A stretch of 64,000 bases of DNA from NCBI GenBank assembly GCA_003148945.1, contig QGGY01000002.1:124001-188000 (forward strand). The letters are read 5' to 3'. Position numbers and translations under genes: made by a program. Below are positions 43,731-53,140 of the stretch, piece by piece. Position 1 is the first letter of the stretch. Every line of letters begins with the position of its first letter. This stretch comes from Murimonas intestini. GTDB lineage: Bacteria; Bacillota; Clostridia; Lachnospirales; Lachnospiraceae. The notes beneath the pieces were generated by a model. That model did not search any database and was not told the origin of the DNA. It saw only the letters and a list, made by a program, of their open reading frames with translations.

Positions 43731-44278
43731 TCTGTTACCTGTTCTTCTTTTACTATCAGCTTCAGTTCCCTGATTTTGGACTCATTTCCATCTGTATCTA
43801 TTACTGAATATTTCAGTATGTATTCACCAGGAATATTCACGTTGTATTCTCCTCTAATCTGTATATCCCTGTACAAAATATATCTGTCATCTTTATCATC
43901 TGAAACATCTTTCACCTGTGCAAGCAGATCAAATTCCTCACCTGCTTTGATCTCCACTGTGTCATTTACAAGTGTCAATACAGGAATTTCCGGATTTACA
44001 GTCTCTGCCTCCTGTTCCTCCATATTTTCCGTCTGGCTCTTCTCTTTTTCTGTATTTTTATTATCAGCTAACTTTTCTTTGTTATATTCGTCATGCTCTT
44101 CCCTGAACATCTCCTGCTCTTTTTCCGTTAACTGTATATTCCTGATTTCTATTGTTCCCTGGTCTTTATCTCTCAGGTTCAATTTGTCATCTATCAGACT
44201 GTATGACCTGAAAGATAGGAAAATAAATAACCCCGCCGCAATAAATAAAATGCCAGTTATCAAATACTTTTTTTTCAT
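43727..44278 (-). CDS. Membrane-anchored protein with one Ig-like (DUF5011-type) domain
   Basis: 183 residues: N-terminal membrane helix (about 5-23), a charged coiled-coil-like linker (45-90, Glu/Lys rich) and a C-terminal Ig-like domain (PVLTLVNDTVEIKAGEEFDL ... GEYILKYSVIDTDGNES). Probably displayed outside. It is similar in layout to the protein encoded at 47203-48126, which bears two or three such domains. GGAGGCG lies 5 bases before the ATG. Role in the cluster unknown. Confidence 0.78.
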   Translation of the reverse strand: MKKKYLITGILFIAAGLFIFLSFRSYSLIDDKLNLRDKDQGTIEIRNIQLTEKEQEMFREEHDEYNKEKLADNKNTEKEKSQTENMEEQEAETVNPEIPVLTLVNDTVEIKAGEEFDLLAQVKDVSDDKDDRYILYRDIQIRGEYNVNIPGEYILKYSVIDTDGNESKIRELKLIVKEEQVTE

Positions 44279-44291
44279 GAAATCGCCTCCG

Positions 44292-45755
44292 CTATAAAGT
44301 ACTCTCTGTGTCTAACTCTTCCTCCTCACTGTTCTGTACATATCTGCTGTATTTTTCATATTTTCCGTAGTAACCGTATCTTCCATAGCCGTACCCTCCA
44401 TATGATGATATGCCTCTCTGGCCCCGGTTCAGCAAATATCCCATCAGTTTTTGCCCCCGGTTCACTTCTGCGATCCCTTCCCTGATCTCATTAATCTCAG
44501 CATAGTCATACCTGACGACATATACAGAAGCATCTGTATAACGCATCATCAATGCCGCATCCCCAAACATATGTGAGGGAGGAGTGTCAATAATGATAAA
44601 ATCATATGATACTTTAAGCTGCTCCATCAGTTTCTCCATTCTGTCATTATCCAGAATCACGGACAGCTCACCTTTTATTTTTCCGGCCGGTATCAGATGC
44701 AGGTTTTCTGTTATTCTTACAAGGATATTGTCCTGACCGGCTTTGCCCGTAAGATACTCTCCCAGCCCGTTTTTCCCTGGATCTGTCTCCAAAATACTGC
44801 TGACAGAGGGGCTCCTCATATCTGCATCTATCAATATTGTCTTTTTTCCTCTCTCACTGAAGGCCAGTGCCAGATTTACTGACAAAACACTTTTCCCTTC
44901 CTGAGGAAGGGCACTGCTAATAAGCAGCACCTTTTTATCTGACTGCTCCAGGCGTTTCTCCAGACGCTGCTGGGCGGATAATACCGACTGCTTAAATGAC
45001 AAGTCAACTCTCTTTTTATTTATAAGCAGCTGATTTCTTTTCTTATTTTTCCTCTTTTTGAAGCGTACCTCTGGCACAAGTGCCAGACAGCCCAGATCTG
45101 TAATTTTTTTCATATCACTTTCTTTCCGGACTGTTTTGATTGTCAGTACGTATCCTGTTGCGCATATAAAGCAGAATGCCAATCCATAAATGATCCCTTT
45201 TACAATGGAATCAACAAGAGAATAGCTGTTAACCGGAACACCTCCGGATTCCACCCTGTCAACCACCTGCATCTCTACAGTTCCGCTTGATCTGGAGGCC
45301 CACTCTGGGTAAATCACCTCCAGCAGGTCTGCTATGGTATCAGCATTCAGATAATTATTTGCAGAAACTGTAATCGTAAACAGATTTGCCCCCTCTGTGT
45401 TGGATGCAGTAATTTTATAGTTGGGGTTTATTGTCTCCCCTTCAACCATAGCCAGCATTTCCTTTGTAAATTCTACGCCGGTTATTATACCTGGTGCCGT
45501 CTGACTCAGCCGCTTTGCTATAGATGCGTCTATGGCCGTATCACCTGTTTTTGTTACTGAATATGTAATTTTGGCTTCATAAACAGGCTGATATGTAATA
45601 TTCAGATATAAAACTGTCGCAGCAGTTACAGCTGCTAAAGCAAGTATTATCTGCATCCAGTATCTTCGAAAGCATCTGAGATAATCATCCATCATACCGC
45701 CCAGATCCATTGCAATTTCATCATCATATAATCCTCTTTGTAAATCATCCTGCAT
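44292..45755 (-). CDS. Wzz-BY-kinase fusion (polysaccharide co-polymerase / tyrosine kinase) 2
   Basis: 487 residues. Residues ~15-210 are a Wzz-like chain-length domain with two membrane helices (about 32-50 and 186-206). The rest is a bacterial tyrosine kinase with Walker A ALPQEGKSVLS, Walker A' KTILIDADMRSPS and Walker B DFIIIDTPPS. The C-terminal tail is Tyr-rich (YGGYGYGRYGYYGKYEKYSR), the autophosphorylation cluster. Together with the CpsB phosphatase it regulates polymer length and export. Kinase and activator are fused, as in Gram-negative Wzc, rather than split as in CapA/CapB. Confidence 0.93.
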   Translation of the reverse strand: MQDDLQRGLYDDEIAMDLGGMMDDYLRCFRRYWMQIILALAAVTAATVLYLNITYQPVYEAKITYSVTKTGDTAIDASIAKRLSQTAPGIITGVEFTKEMLAMVEGETINPNYKITASNTEGANLFTITVSANNYLNADTIADLLEVIYPEWASRSSGTVEMQVVDRVESGGVPVNSYSLVDSIVKGIIYGLAFCFICATGYVLTIKTVRKESDMKKITDLGCLALVPEVRFKKRKNKKRNQLLINKKRVDLSFKQSVLSAQQRLEKRLEQSDKKVLLISSALPQEGKSVLSVNLALAFSERGKKTILIDADMRSPSVSSILETDPGKNGLGEYLTGKAGQDNILVRITENLHLIPAGKIKGELSVILDNDRMEKLMEQLKVSYDFIIIDTPPSHMFGDAALMMRYTDASVYVVRYDYAEINEIREGIAEVNRGQKLMGYLLNRGQRGISSYGGYGYGRYGYYGKYEKYSRYVQNSEEEELDTESTL

Positions 45756-45781
45756 TTTTCTACTCCTATCTCCGGGTACTG

Positions 45782-47170
45782 CTACGATTCTTTCCCATAA
45801 CTGCTGTAATATCTGTCATATTTTTTTCTTCTGTCTCCTGATGTGCCGCCGCCTTTTACTGCATTGAGCACACAGCCAAGTACATTTGCGCCTGCTTCTT
45901 CAAGAGTGTCTGTCACATCGTTCACCATACCGGCCCCCACTCTGTCCTGCCTCATGACAACCACAGCAGCGTCACAGAATTCTGCTATCGCCTCAGAATC
46001 TCTTACTATGCCTACAGGAGGCGTATCAAAAAGGATATAATCTACTTTACCTGACATAAGTCTGAATAATTCCCGGAATGCCTGACGAGTCAGAAGCTTA
46101 TCCGGTTCAGCTTCCGGGCTGCACTGAAATACACAGTATAATTCCCGTTCTCTTCCTTTGTATATGACTTGTCTCAGTTCAGAATTGCCCTTCAGATATT
46201 CGGATAATTCCTGTTCCTTTTCCAGAGTGATATCAAAGATCTTTGCAAGTGCCGGCCTTCTCAGATCAGCGTCTATCAGCATTACCCTCTTCCCCCGCCG
46301 TACAAAACTTAATGCCAGATTTGCAGCAACTGTTGATTTCCCTTCATTTTCCTTAATGCTTGCAATCATGAGAGACTTCATCTGGGAATTTTCCATTTTT
46401 TCCTGAATCCTTGTGGTAAGTTTATCCATCTCTTCAACATAAGCAATATCCGTGGCACTCTGAGATATCAGGATGGACTTCTGCTTATTTTTCTTCTGGT
46501 ATACAATACTGCCCAGATAATCTGCATCTAATAAACAGGCTGCCTGGTCTCCGCTATAGATCTTATCCCCAAACAGACATTTCAGTACAACCAGTCCTGC
46601 TCCTGCGATTAATACCATTAAGATCACAACACATGAATACAGCATTGACTTATCACGGCCAGCCGTTATATTGTCTGCTGACGGAGGCTCCAGGCTGTTC
46701 AAAAGATATCCTGATTCAAAATAACCTGACAGAGAAGGGTATGCCTTTAATGCTGCTTTTAAAAGACGGAACGCATCCTGTGAAGTCCCTGCTGATGCCT
46801 TTAGCTTTATAACATTGCTGCTTCCTGTCTGCTCCGCCTCCACTCTTCCCGCAAGCTTTTCTCCATCTTCTGTTTTCCGCATCTGGTCTTTTAATGTATC
46901 ACTGTTTAATGCGCTCATACATCTGGCTACTGCTGCATTCATATTGTAATCATTCAGTTTTGAGGCAGAATTGTCCCTTGGTATCACCGCCAGATTCGTT
47001 GTGGCAGTATATTCCGCCGGCATGTAATAATTCAAAAAAATGAATGATACAATCCCGCATATTCCTGCCGTCATCAGGATTATCTGGAGAAACCGGCAAA
47101 TGGAACGCCGCAGGTAAGGAATGTCAAAACCTGCATAATCCTGTCCCCGCTGTAAATTCTTCGGTGTCAT
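45782..47170 (-). CDS. Wzz-BY-kinase fusion 1
   Basis: 462 residues, same layout as its neighbour: Wzz domain with membrane helices near 28-48 and 172-194, Walker A IKENEGKSTVA, Walker A' RVMLIDADLRRPA and Walker B DYILFDTPPVG. The Tyr tail is shorter (KKYDRYYSSYGKES). Two full kinases in one cluster suggests division of labour or hetero-oligomers. The two are clearly diverged, so this is not a recent duplication. Confidence 0.93.
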   Translation of the reverse strand: MTPKNLQRGQDYAGFDIPYLRRSICRFLQIILMTAGICGIVSFIFLNYYMPAEYTATTNLAVIPRDNSASKLNDYNMNAAVARCMSALNSDTLKDQMRKTEDGEKLAGRVEAEQTGSSNVIKLKASAGTSQDAFRLLKAALKAYPSLSGYFESGYLLNSLEPPSADNITAGRDKSMLYSCVVILMVLIAGAGLVVLKCLFGDKIYSGDQAACLLDADYLGSIVYQKKNKQKSILISQSATDIAYVEEMDKLTTRIQEKMENSQMKSLMIASIKENEGKSTVAANLALSFVRRGKRVMLIDADLRRPALAKIFDITLEKEQELSEYLKGNSELRQVIYKGRERELYCVFQCSPEAEPDKLLTRQAFRELFRLMSGKVDYILFDTPPVGIVRDSEAIAEFCDAAVVVMRQDRVGAGMVNDVTDTLEEAGANVLGCVLNAVKGGGTSGDRRKKYDRYYSSYGKES

Positions 47171-47202
47171 ATCCGTTATCGTCCTTTCTGTTTATGAGGT
47201 AG

Positions 47203-48126
47203 TTACTCTACGATCACTATTAAAGATGCATTGCACTCATAGCCTGTCTTTTCTGACTTATAGGAATATTCTGCTGAATATATACCCGGAACATCAGTAT
47301 CCACATCAGAATGAATATCGATCCTGGAAACAGATATGCTGTGTGCGTCTGACGTCATGTCCTCTGTATTATCTGTATTATCTGTATTCTCTGTCTTATC
47401 CTGTGCGGGTCCGATCAGCAGGATTCCCTGATCATTTACATAGTCCAGGTAATCTTCCGGTCTGAATTTATCCCCCTTCTCTATATAAGTCAGATATTCT
47501 TTTAAAATTATCTGGGGCCGCAGTGAGTGTTCCTCATAACTGTCCTCATAAATTTCTATCTGAACAGGAAGCAGCGCTGAATCTCCCACGCTGTTTTTAA
47601 CCTGAAGCGTACAGTCATAGATTCCCTTATCAGGTTTTTCCGGAATAGTATCATTGCCGTAAAAAGTGATAAATGGTGAAATATCCCCGTCAATGCAGTC
47701 ATCTGCATGCACATAATTAAATAATGAAAAGTCCTGATTCTCCGGAAACCTCAATCTTTGTGTAAGAGTAAACCGTGGTTTTCTATAATCTTCATAGTAT
47801 AATGTTCTTGAAATCCTGCCTGCATTATTAGATTTATCAAAGGCCACATAAGTCACGGTAAAAGCATTATCTTCTCCTTCCTCCTGCTTTTTGATATTTT
47901 CAATCAGTATACTGTCCGATACATCTCCATCCTTATCATCAAAAGCCGCTATCCCTTCCAGTATTTCCTGGTCACTGGCATCCAGTCCTACCGTTATACT
48001 TTCTGATCTTGCGCTGAGTACAGGGCCCTTAGGGTCAGCTGCTTTTTCATTTATATATAAGTAATAGATACCAGCTATAAGTGAAACAAAAAATATAATG
48101 CCAACGATGTTTTTAATTCTTTTCAT
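47203..48126 (-). CDS. Membrane-anchored protein with tandem Ig-like (DUF5011-type) domains
   Basis: 307 residues: N-terminal membrane helix (about 5-24), then two or three Ig/DUF5011-like repeats (GIAAFDDKDGDVSDSILIEN; HADDCIDGDISPFITFY; DIHSDVDTDVPGIYSAEYSY). Such domains typically bind ions or mediate adhesion on the cell surface. A short run of Asn-Thr-Asp repeats (about 247-257) comes from a microsatellite-like stretch near 47356-47390. Between the phosphatase and the kinase genes. Confidence 0.8.
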   Translation of the reverse strand: MKRIKNIVGIIFFVSLIAGIYYLYINEKAADPKGPVLSARSESITVGLDASDQEILEGIAAFDDKDGDVSDSILIENIKKQEEGEDNAFTVTYVAFDKSNNAGRISRTLYYEDYRKPRFTLTQRLRFPENQDFSLFNYVHADDCIDGDISPFITFYGNDTIPEKPDKGIYDCTLQVKNSVGDSALLPVQIEIYEDSYEEHSLRPQIILKEYLTYIEKGDKFRPEDYLDYVNDQGILLIGPAQDKTENTDNTDNTEDMTSDAHSISVSRIDIHSDVDTDVPGIYSAEYSYKSEKTGYECNASLIVIVE

Positions 48127-48132
48127 TTTGCC

Positions 48133-48867
48133 TTACCTTTCTATGCCTCTGAGCCTGATCGTTTCATAGCCTTTTAATATTCTGCTGGGATTTTCTGACA
48201 GCCAGATATGAATATCACGTCTTCTATAAGACTTCATAAGAACCTCTGCCAGTTTCCCCATAGCAGGTGTACGCACCTCTGTCCCATGCGCGTCTGAGGC
48301 GATCACACCGGCTATTCCATTCCGCAGAAAACCATGCGCCAGCTCCCTGCACCGTACTCCAAACCCGCCAGACAGGCTTTCCTTGTTTATCTGCAGTACA
48401 CAACCTTTTCTTTCAAGAAAATATGCCAGCCCCGGATCCCTTTGCATAAAATAATATCTTTCCGGATGAGCCAATATTATCCTGTAATTCAGCTTCTGCA
48501 GCATAGATATCCTGCTGCAGACATTTCCCGTACTCTCATTAAACGGAAATTCTACCAGGAGATAATCCGTACCATTCACAGGAAGAAACCTGCCGCTTTC
48601 CACCATCAGCTGCGTGTTCTCATCCAGTAAAATTTCCATCCCCGGATAAAGAGTAACTGGTATCTTTTTTTCATACAAAACTTTCCTCAGTCTGTTCAAA
48701 GCTTTAATATAGCCTCTAATATCATATGTATGATAACTGCAGTGGCTGGCTGCCACCATATGATGTGTTCCTGTAAACCCTGCCATGGCCGCCATGTCAG
48801 CCGCCTCTTTTAAATTCCCTGCGCCGTCATCTAAACCTGGCAGAATATGAGCGTGGATATCAACCAT
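48133..48867 (-). CDS. CpsB/CapC-type tyrosine-protein phosphatase (PHP family)
   Basis: 244 residues with PHP metal motifs DIHAHILPGLDDG (3-15), HYMVAASHC-like THHMVAASHCSYHT, FIL-AHPERY and ASDAHG near 195. Mn2+-dependent phosphatases of this family dephosphorylate the BY-kinase tyrosine tail and so control polymer synthesis. The start overlaps the flippase stop by 8 bp. AAAGGA lies before the ATG. Confidence 0.93.
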   Translation of the reverse strand: MVDIHAHILPGLDDGAGNLKEAADMAAMAGFTGTHHMVAASHCSYHTYDIRGYIKALNRLRKVLYEKKIPVTLYPGMEILLDENTQLMVESGRFLPVNGTDYLLVEFPFNESTGNVCSRISMLQKLNYRIILAHPERYYFMQRDPGLAYFLERKGCVLQINKESLSGGFGVRCRELAHGFLRNGIAGVIASDAHGTEVRTPAMGKLAEVLMKSYRRRDIHIWLSENPSRILKGYETIRLRGIER

Positions 48868-50317
48868 TTTTTCCTTTCTTATTTATCCTGTAAAAAGAAC
48901 CTGCTATCCTGTTAATGTTATCTTTAAAAAATTTATCTTTTAAAAGGATCAGTACTGCAAAATAGATGCATGCACCACTAACCATCATAATTGCCGTATT
49001 TAAAAACGAAGGGAAAAGCATAATATTTTCCCACTGCAAAACAAAAAACATCAATCCTCCCGCAATCAGATAATTTTTGGACAGCAGAAAAATTCTCTTA
49101 ACCGAAAATTCTTTACGCACTATATAAAGCTGTACAAGTGCTATTACTGTCTCCGCCAAGACGGAAGCTATCGCTGCCCCAATAGAATAAAATACAGGAA
49201 TAAGAAAAACATTTAGTATAAAGTTAACGCCTGCACCTATACATACTGTTAATGTAAACATATTTTGTCTTTGTGTAGGTATCATATACTGCATGCCAGT
49301 AACGTTATTGATCCCTATCGCCAGGACAAGGAAGCTCAGCACACACAGCAGAGGGATCACCTTATCGTAGCCTGCCCCTAAAAACCAAGGCACTAAATTT
49401 CCTGAAATGCCGATCAGCCCAAATGTCAGAGGAATACCTAAAAACCACACGAAATTATACCCTCTGTACATATACATCTCCACGTTCCTGTTTTCCCTGT
49501 GGTTAAAATAGTAACCAATGCGGGGAATCATCACTGTTCCAAGTGATGTCACCAGCGTTAAAACCATTTTTGACAATTTTAAGGCCTGTTCATAATAACC
49601 ATTCTCCGCTGTACCGGGTGAAAAAATTCCTATCATTGTCTTATCTAAAACCGTATAAATCTGAATCGCTATAGTTGGTATAAACAGAGAAATTACTGTT
49701 TTTAAATTTACGCAGGGATGTAAATTTCTCAAGTCCGGTTTGTCTATATAGCGCGGCAGATAGAACCACAGTGAAATATTGCTCAGCAATTCCAGACCTA
49801 CCAGGCCGGCAGCATATATCAGAAGATCATTCTGGGACTTAACAAACACAAAAATAAAAATAATTCCTGCCAGCTTAAAAATCACATTTCTCAGCACCGT
49901 CTTTCCGAACTCTTCCATACCCTGCAGAAACCAGGAAATATCAAATGCAACCGTCAAAATATTAATTGAAAGTATCCAATACATTTGATTCCCGCCCTGT
50001 TTCATGCAGAACAAAAAGTATATCAGCATACTTACTGCAACAGTCATAAACCTGAGAATAACTGTGTTCCAAAATACTCTGCTGCGCTCTTCACGGTCTT
50101 CATGGATATACGAGATCTGCCTTTGTCCATATGTAGAGGTGCCTAATGCTGCAAACAAGGCAAAATAGGAAACTACTGAAGCAGTAAAGCTGTATAACCC
50201 GATCCCTTCTGCTCCCAGCACACGGGAAGTATATGGGGTAGTTAAAATTGGAGTTAAAAGTATTAAAATTTGATAGCTGACATTATAAAGATAGTTTATT
50301 CTAATGCTTTTTTTCAT
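48860..50317 (-). CDS. Polysaccharide flippase (Wzx/MATE-like)
   Basis: 485 residues with 12-14 predicted membrane helices, N-terminus SIRINYLYNVSYQILILLTP and LGTSTYGQRQISY typical of the polysaccharide-transport branch of the MOP superfamily. It moves lipid-linked repeat units across the membrane. Follows the radical-SAM activase gene after 20 bp. Confidence 0.93.
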   Translation of the reverse strand: MKKSIRINYLYNVSYQILILLTPILTTPYTSRVLGAEGIGLYSFTASVVSYFALFAALGTSTYGQRQISYIHEDREERSRVFWNTVILRFMTVAVSMLIYFLFCMKQGGNQMYWILSINILTVAFDISWFLQGMEEFGKTVLRNVIFKLAGIIFIFVFVKSQNDLLIYAAGLVGLELLSNISLWFYLPRYIDKPDLRNLHPCVNLKTVISLFIPTIAIQIYTVLDKTMIGIFSPGTAENGYYEQALKLSKMVLTLVTSLGTVMIPRIGYYFNHRENRNVEMYMYRGYNFVWFLGIPLTFGLIGISGNLVPWFLGAGYDKVIPLLCVLSFLVLAIGINNVTGMQYMIPTQRQNMFTLTVCIGAGVNFILNVFLIPVFYSIGAAIASVLAETVIALVQLYIVRKEFSVKRIFLLSKNYLIAGGLMFFVLQWENIMLFPSFLNTAIMMVSGACIYFAVLILLKDKFFKDNINRIAGSFYRINKKGKNG

Positions 50318-50336
50318 ATCCCACTGTGCCTTTCTT

Positions 50337-51116
50337 CTACATCTGTATTATTTCCACATCTATATTATTTTTCTTTAATCTCTCATAAAATTGTTCTAAT
50401 CTTTCATCAGATAATTCCGTATACGAATCCATCCTTCTGCCAAGTATGTTATATTTCTTTTCTGCCAGGCGGTGGACTTTAAAAATTTCAACAGGTATTT
50501 GCTGGTATTTCTTAAGAAAACCAATTATTAATGTCAGGTTTTCATCATTATATGTATAAGGTTCTACAAGAGGGATCCTGAAACATAATATCTTCTTTTT
50601 ATCTGCCAGCTTTTCAACATTCCGTATATATTGTTTAATATCTCCTTTCAGAAATTTTAAACACCCTTCAGGCTGAAGTATTTTAATATCCACTATGAAC
50701 CAGTCTAAATTTTCCGCGGCAAATTCCAGCTGCTCATCTGATACAAAAACAGACGTTTCCGCCCCCTGGTTTATACCGTATTCTTTTAGATCCAAAACCA
50801 GCCTGCCCAGCTTTGGAAGTGTAAGCAGCGCTTCCCCTCCTGACCATGTAATTCCTCCTCCTGAGGAATAAAACGGAATATCATGCAGCAATACCTCTCT
50901 TAGCTGGTCTATTGTATAATATTTTCCATATGCTCCAGGTTTGCTTCCGGTCTGATAATGAACTATCTTATTATCCAGATTTTCCGGGTTCGCACACCAG
51001 GGGCACCTGATACCGCAGCCTTTTAAAAATACAGTTGTACGTATTCCCGGACCATCCTGCAGACAAAACCTCTGTATATTACCAATCAGATATGAATCTG
51101 ATGTCTCCTCAATCAT
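50337..51116 (-). CDS. Glycyl-radical-enzyme activating enzyme (radical SAM)
   Basis: 259 residues. The N-terminal DGPGIRTTVFLKGC leads to the radical SAM motif CGIRCPWC (CxxxCxxC; Cys about 34, 38, 41), followed by ANPEN. SGGEALL is the SAM-binding GGE motif. The ferredoxin-like two-cluster insert usual after ANPEN in activators of Cys-x-Glu enzymes is missing; the region reads KIVHYQTGSKPGAYGKYYTI with no Cys. It overlaps the glycyl-radical-enzyme stop by ATGA, so it is its dedicated activator, abstracting a hydrogen from Gly 639. Confidence 0.92.
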   Translation of the reverse strand: MIEETSDSYLIGNIQRFCLQDGPGIRTTVFLKGCGIRCPWCANPENLDNKIVHYQTGSKPGAYGKYYTIDQLREVLLHDIPFYSSGGGITWSGGEALLTLPKLGRLVLDLKEYGINQGAETSVFVSDEQLEFAAENLDWFIVDIKILQPEGCLKFLKGDIKQYIRNVEKLADKKKILCFRIPLVEPYTYNDENLTLIIGFLKKYQQIPVEIFKVHRLAEKKYNILGRRMDSYTELSDERLEQFYERLKKNNIDVEIIQM

Positions 51117-53113
51117 ACTTTTCCCTCATTCTGCAGAGCCCGTCTGATGAGCAGATTTTTATATTCTTCAGGCAGATCATTAAAATATGCACTAAATCCC
51201 CACACCCGCACGATCAGTCCTGTAAACTTCTCCGGATGTTTTTGAGCCTCAAGTAAGATACTGCTGCTTACCACATTCATCTGCATCTGAAAGAAGCCGC
51301 GCTTGATGCCAAACTGCAGAAAGTCAACAAATTTTTCAAAGTTGTTTTCTATGAAAGAAGGCGCTGCCATAATATCGACAACATTCCCATTAAAACCTCC
51401 CCTGCTGTAATCTAAGGACGCTGCAAATGACACTAATTCCGTATAGGCCTGTCCGTGCATACTTGAAATATGGACTCCTAAAGGTTCTCCTGCTCTCCTG
51501 CCATCAGGCGTTTCCGGTATTTTTTTGCCGCAGTCAACATAGCCCGGGGATGATAACCCAATTTTAAATCTGCCTCCAAAAGAATTCCGCACGTCTGCGA
51601 TACCTGCTTTAGCTGCATCAAACAGTCTTTGGCTGACCTGTACTGCAATATCGCTGTCATCTCCAAAATGAGGGGACACTGAACTAAGTTTTTTAAATAT
51701 TTCCTCCTGCTTCATGACATCTTTCAGTTCCTGCAAGGTAAATTTTTTTTCTTCATATACAGCCTTTTTTATATTTAGCAGAGCGTCTGCCGTATTAGAG
51801 AGTCCAACAGAAAGAAGGCCGTAATTGTTATATCTGGCTCCCCCTTCTGAGATATCCCTCCCATACATCAGGCAGTCTGGATAAAACATTGTAAGTAACG
51901 GGTCCTCTTTCCATTTGATAGCTGACGCTGATTCAGCACATCTTTTTGCCTGTTTTTCTATTTCTTTACAATAATCATTCAGCAGGCTTTCAAAATTTTG
52001 GTATTTACTTTGCTCTAAAACATTTAGAAAATCCGCCATAGGTCCTGCAAAAATAACATTGTCCAGATTATTCTGATCCATTGTTTTTCCTGGTATGAGC
52101 GGTTCCCAGCAGGCAGACGTACAATAGCCATATGTGTCTTCTTTTTCGTAACCAAATTCCTGCATCAGCGGAATAATAAGATCATCATTAGAAAGCAGGG
52201 GACTTCCGTTCCCTTTGACAATACAGCTGCATGCTTTTGCCGCCAGCTTACGGGGCATAGAGGCACTGACACGCAGAAGCAGTTTGGGATCAGGCAGGTT
52301 CAGCCTGGATATAATATCCAGTAATGCCCCAGTTATATTGTTGCAGAAGTAGCTTCCGTCTTCCTCAAGACCTCCAAGAACAATCAGCTGTCCAGTATCC
52401 CCAAGCAGCGCCTGGCTTTTAAATATGTAATGCCTGTGCAGGCATATGCAGAAATCTGTCAGTATATCTTCTGTCTCTTTATTGCTGAGCCCTTCACAGT
52501 AGCGGTCCAATATTTTATCAAGGCGCCCCAGTCCCATTAAAGTGTGCCCTGACTGATGCAGAAATTGATTCCATATGAGTATGCGCTGCAGGGCGTCTTC
52601 CATATTTCGTGATTTTTCTGTAATAATCCTGCTTACCCGCTCTGCGGCATCTAAAGTCCCCAGATTTTTCAGGTATTTAACACATCTCAATAGATATTCT
52701 TCCACTGCAGACAATATATTTTCATTTGTAATTCTCATTTCCTTACTAATCTTTTTGCCGCACGCCACTCTTTTTATTTCTTTTAAAGATGCATGGGCAA
52801 TAAGGGTATAGTCTAATGGAAGATTATGGATCACCGGCTTATCTGACCATAAGGAAACATTCTCATCTATATAATAATAAAATCTGTTTCCACGTTCATA
52901 ATGCATCTTTGTCTTTTTCAGCATATGTACTATTTGCTGTCCGGGCTGCTTATCATCTATTAGTTTTGTAAAAAGAATGTTCTTTAAAATATCAGCATAA
53001 TATTGATGATTTTTTTGTTTTACTATTTTATTTTTCTTCCATGCTCTGTTTTTTGCCATATGTAAATGACGGCCAGCCTTTGATAACGTCTTTATTTTTT
53101 TCCCATTATGCAT
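51113..53113 (-). CDS. Glycyl radical enzyme, Cys-x-Glu (dehydratase/lyase) class
   Basis: 666 residues. Active-site loop TSACWEP gives Cys 335 and Glu 337: the Cys-x-Glu pair of diol dehydratase/choline lyase types, not the Cys-Cys of pyruvate formate-lyase. The C-terminal radical loop RVWGFSAYF has Gly 639. ISEGGARYNNYGLLSVGLSN and DGRRAGEPLG are family stretches. It is shorter than the ~790-850 residues typical of the class and has a very basic N-terminus (13 Lys or Arg in 33). AGAGG lies 8 bases before the ATG. Substrate unknown. Inside a polysaccharide cluster it may act on a sugar or polyol precursor. Confidence 0.9.
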   Translation of the reverse strand: MHNGKKIKTLSKAGRHLHMAKNRAWKKNKIVKQKNHQYYADILKNILFTKLIDDKQPGQQIVHMLKKTKMHYERGNRFYYYIDENVSLWSDKPVIHNLPLDYTLIAHASLKEIKRVACGKKISKEMRITNENILSAVEEYLLRCVKYLKNLGTLDAAERVSRIITEKSRNMEDALQRILIWNQFLHQSGHTLMGLGRLDKILDRYCEGLSNKETEDILTDFCICLHRHYIFKSQALLGDTGQLIVLGGLEEDGSYFCNNITGALLDIISRLNLPDPKLLLRVSASMPRKLAAKACSCIVKGNGSPLLSNDDLIIPLMQEFGYEKEDTYGYCTSACWEPLIPGKTMDQNNLDNVIFAGPMADFLNVLEQSKYQNFESLLNDYCKEIEKQAKRCAESASAIKWKEDPLLTMFYPDCLMYGRDISEGGARYNNYGLLSVGLSNTADALLNIKKAVYEEKKFTLQELKDVMKQEEIFKKLSSVSPHFGDDSDIAVQVSQRLFDAAKAGIADVRNSFGGRFKIGLSSPGYVDCGKKIPETPDGRRAGEPLGVHISSMHGQAYTELVSFAASLDYSRGGFNGNVVDIMAAPSFIENNFEKFVDFLQFGIKRGFFQMQMNVVSSSILLEAQKHPEKFTGLIVRVWGFSAYFNDLPEEYKNLLIRRALQNEGKV

Positions 53114-53140
53114 CTCATCTACCTCTTTAATAAACGATGC

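Noticed and set aside
51113-53113. Pyruvate formate-lyase (pflB)
   Set aside because: The active site has Cys-x-Glu, not the adjacent Cys-Cys of PFL, and the protein is about 90 residues shorter.
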